Positions 5,666 through 6,738 of a stretch of DNA of 6,738 bases are shown piece after piece (the stretch's first letter is position 1; each line of letters starts with the position of its first letter). The notes beneath the pieces were generated by a model, which saw only the letters and a list, made by a program, of their open reading frames with translations, was not told the DNA's origin and ran no database searches. Source of the DNA: Bacillus sp. (in: firmicutes) (GTDB lineage Bacteria; Bacillota; Bacilli; Bacillales; Cytobacillaceae); NCBI GenBank assembly GCA_003457145.1, contig DMSR01000376.1, positions 2,092-8,829 on the forward strand, in the 5' to 3' direction. Both the position numbers and the translations under genes were made by a program.

Positions 5666-5854
5666 TTAATCAGGCATCTTTTCCAAAAAATCGATTAACT
5701 CATCAAGGCTCTTGATTTTAAAAGAGGAGATTTCATCACTCTTTATTTCATCATTCTCCAAAAAGAATTCTACTACAAAATCATCAGGTAAAATAACTTC
5801 ATCCGTTGAAGTTGCGAATACATAATTATCGGTTGACTTAGCTGAAGGTGCCAT
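5666..5854 (-). CDS. Small acidic hypothetical protein, 62 residues
   Basis: I do not recognise this protein. It has 62 residues with about 18 Asp/Glu and few basic residues, so it is strongly acidic. It has no cysteine, signal peptide or membrane segment. The N-terminal part (STDNYVFATSTDEVILPDDF) looks beta-rich, and the C-terminal part (FKIKSLDELIDFLEKMPD) looks like an amphipathic helix. This is the layout of a small globular domain rather than random sequence. ATG 5854 has AAGGCGG (5860-5866) five bases upstream, one mismatch from the ideal ribosome binding site. The stop codon is followed after about 55 bases by the shared bidirectional terminator. The gene converges on the selenoprotein gene; any functional link is unsupported. 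Confidence 0.65.
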   Translation of the reverse strand: MAPSAKSTDNYVFATSTDEVILPDDFVVEFFLENDEIKSDEISSFKIKSLDELIDFLEKMPD

Positions 5855-5925
5855 TTCTACCGCCTTCTTTCCAGAAGTTCTTAGCTATATTTTAACAATT
5901 AAATTGAAGAATTTTTGGAACCATT

Positions 5926-5953
5926 TTGACAATCTTCTGAACTTCAGTATACT
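5926..5953 (+). promoter_or_regulatory. Near-consensus sigma-A promoter without an evident gene
   Basis: TTGACA (5926-5931) and TATACT (5948-5953) are separated by 16 bases, the best vegetative promoter match in the window. Transcription would start near 5960 and run on the plus strand into the 3' end of the histidine kinase, antisense to it. No start codon with a ribosome binding site and a plausible protein follows. It may drive a small or antisense RNA, or be the remnant of a lost gene's promoter. Confidence 0.5.
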
Positions 5954-5973
5954 AGTTATCCATACTCCAACAA

Positions 5974-6006
5974 AAGGCTGATTGAAACGGCAGCTCCATT
6001 GGCCTT
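5974..6006 (+). other. RNA hairpin just downstream of the orphan promoter
   Basis: AAGGCTGAT (5974-5982) pairs with ATTGGCCTT (5998-6006) over nine positions, two of them G-U, with a 15-base loop. Because of the G-U pairs the structure is sound only in plus-strand RNA; the minus-strand transcript would have two C-A mismatches. This argues that it belongs to the orphan transcript rather than acting as terminator for the minus-strand kinase. The pairing is short enough to occur by chance. Confidence 0.3.
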
Positions 6007-6020
6007 ACATAGCAAGTCTA

Positions 6021-6738
6021 TTAAAAAAGGGGAAGCTTTATTATAAAAACGGTGCCGCCAATGGGAGACGACTTAACTGTTATACTTCCTCCATGTTCCT
6101 CAATAATTTGCTTGCAGATAACGAGGCCGATTCCGGTCCCCTTTTGTTTGGTTGTATTAAAGGGAGTGAACATCTTGTTCATAACTTGTTCCTTAATTCC
6201 ACAACCATTATCATTAATACTAATTTCTGCATCCTTGTTGGTTGATTTCAAAGTTAATGAGACGGCCCGATTTTTTTTTCTGTCATTCTCCTCAACAGCT
6301 TCAAATGCATTTTTTAGTAGATTTATCAGCACTTGCTTCAATTGTTTTTCAACTCCAAATACATTAACCTCAGCTACTGGTACATCTGATGAAAACTCAA
6401 TCTGTTTTAGCGTTGCTTCACTTGAGAACAGTTTTTTCATACTATGGATTAAATTATTGACAGAAACGTTTCTTTTTAAGGGCGGAGCTGGTTTAAACAC
6501 AGTTAAAAATTCACTTAGCAAATCGTTCGCCCTGGTAATTTCCTCTAAAACAACTTCAGTGAACTCTTCTTTTCCTATGGCTTGTAATTCTGGTTTTAAT
6601 AACTGAATAAAACCTTTTATCGTTGTAAGGGGATTTCTGATTTCATGTGCAAGGCCTGCAGCTAACTTACTTGCTGAAGAACTTGTACAGTTAAGGGTTG
6701 CTGGGGAGAGTAGAAGATTTAGCTCACATAAGGCTTTT
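6021..6738 (-). CDS. Sensor histidine kinase, C-terminal part (5' end missing)
   Basis: The C-terminal 238 residues of a sensor kinase; the frame is open to the window edge, so the start is not visible. The dimerisation/phosphoacceptor helix has the H-box LAAGLAHEIRNPLTTIKGF with the phosphorylated His at residue 31 of the visible part (codon at 6645-6647). The ATPase domain follows with N-box NLLKNAFEAV (Asn139, Asn143), G1 box DNGCGI (176-181), F-box FTPFNTTK (190-197) and G2 box GTGIGL (200-205). The HEIRNPLT and KGFIQLL wording is that of the Bacillus sporulation-kinase type (KinA/B/E-like), which feed phosphate into the Spo0F/Spo0A relay; this assignment is by resemblance. The 24 residues before KLAAGL (LLSPATLNCTSSSASK and upstream) do not look like the usual helix (KLSVVGQLAAG), so the gene may be broken near 6668. 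No response regulator is adjacent. Confidence 0.82.
   Translation of the reverse strand, partial: KALCELNLLLSPATLNCTSSSASKLAAGLAHEIRNPLTTIKGFIQLLKPELQAIGKEEFTEVVLEEITRANDLLSEFLTVFKPAPPLKRNVSVNNLIHSMKKLFSSEATLKQIEFSSDVPVAEVNVFGVEKQLKQVLINLLKNAFEAVEENDRKKNRAVSLTLKSTNKDAEISINDNGCGIKEQVMNKMFTPFNTTKQKGTGIGLVICKQIIEEHGGSITVKSSPIGGTVFIIKLPLF

Noticed and set aside
5969..6043. Short plus-strand frame reading NKRLIETAAPLALHSKS to a TAA at 6043
   Set aside because: It looks protein-like, but no start codon or ribosome binding site precedes it and I recognise no family; it could be a gene remnant but cannot be supported.
5982..6606. Plus-strand open frames opposite the histidine kinase (5982-6245 and 6052-6606)
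   Set aside because: They are antisense to a clear kinase ATPase domain, have odd composition (long hydrophobic or Ser/Phe-rich runs) and lack a ribosome binding site.

Overview
The window is chromosomal DNA from an endospore-forming, low-GC Bacillaceae species. The evidence is strong AGGAGG-type ribosome binding sites, a forespore-type spore protein gene (tlp), and the order tlp ... yneP-yneQ ... yneR, which as I recall is the order downstream of the aconitase gene in Bacillus subtilis. I cannot name the genus from sequence alone.

Layout. At 1-312 is tlp with a sigma-G-like -10 box and its own terminator. At 372-3480 is a tight three-gene plus-strand operon: a 775-residue protein with two AAA (CbxX/SpoVK-type) ATPase domains, the 4HBT thioesterase yneP, and the uncharacterised yneQ. 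It ends in a very strong hairpin terminator that overlaps the yneQ stop codon. Facing it on the minus strand are yneR (degenerate HesB-fold protein, 3536-3829) and a membrane-anchored CapA-family metallophosphatase (3929-5101). A REP-like imperfect hairpin lies between these two, next to the yneR promoter.

The most notable gene is at 5286-5576 on the plus strand. It is a 96-codon HesB/IscA-like frame interrupted only by an in-frame TGA (5394-5396), exactly where the first conserved cysteine of the HesB fold belongs. Coding continues without disturbance to a TAA followed by a perfect terminator. A strong ribosome binding site precedes a TTG start, and a stem-loop able to act as a bacterial SECIS follows the TGA. 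I read this as a selenocysteine-containing HesB-like protein. Ordinary gene calling would miss it or split it. The protein contains no cysteine, so selenocysteine would be its only selenol/thiol ligand.

The remainder is a small acidic orphan protein (5666-5854, minus), an intergenic stretch with a near-consensus plus-strand promoter that has no evident gene behind it, and the C-terminal part of a sensor histidine kinase (6021-6738, minus) whose 5' part is outside the window or lost. The kinase resembles the sporulation-kinase type. No stretch over 300 bases lacks a gene, and I saw no tRNA, rRNA, CRISPR array or transposase.

The neighbours do not form one pathway. Sporulation (tlp, possibly the SpoVK-like ATPase and the kinase) and HesB-fold proteins (yneR and the selenoprotein) are the two recurring themes.
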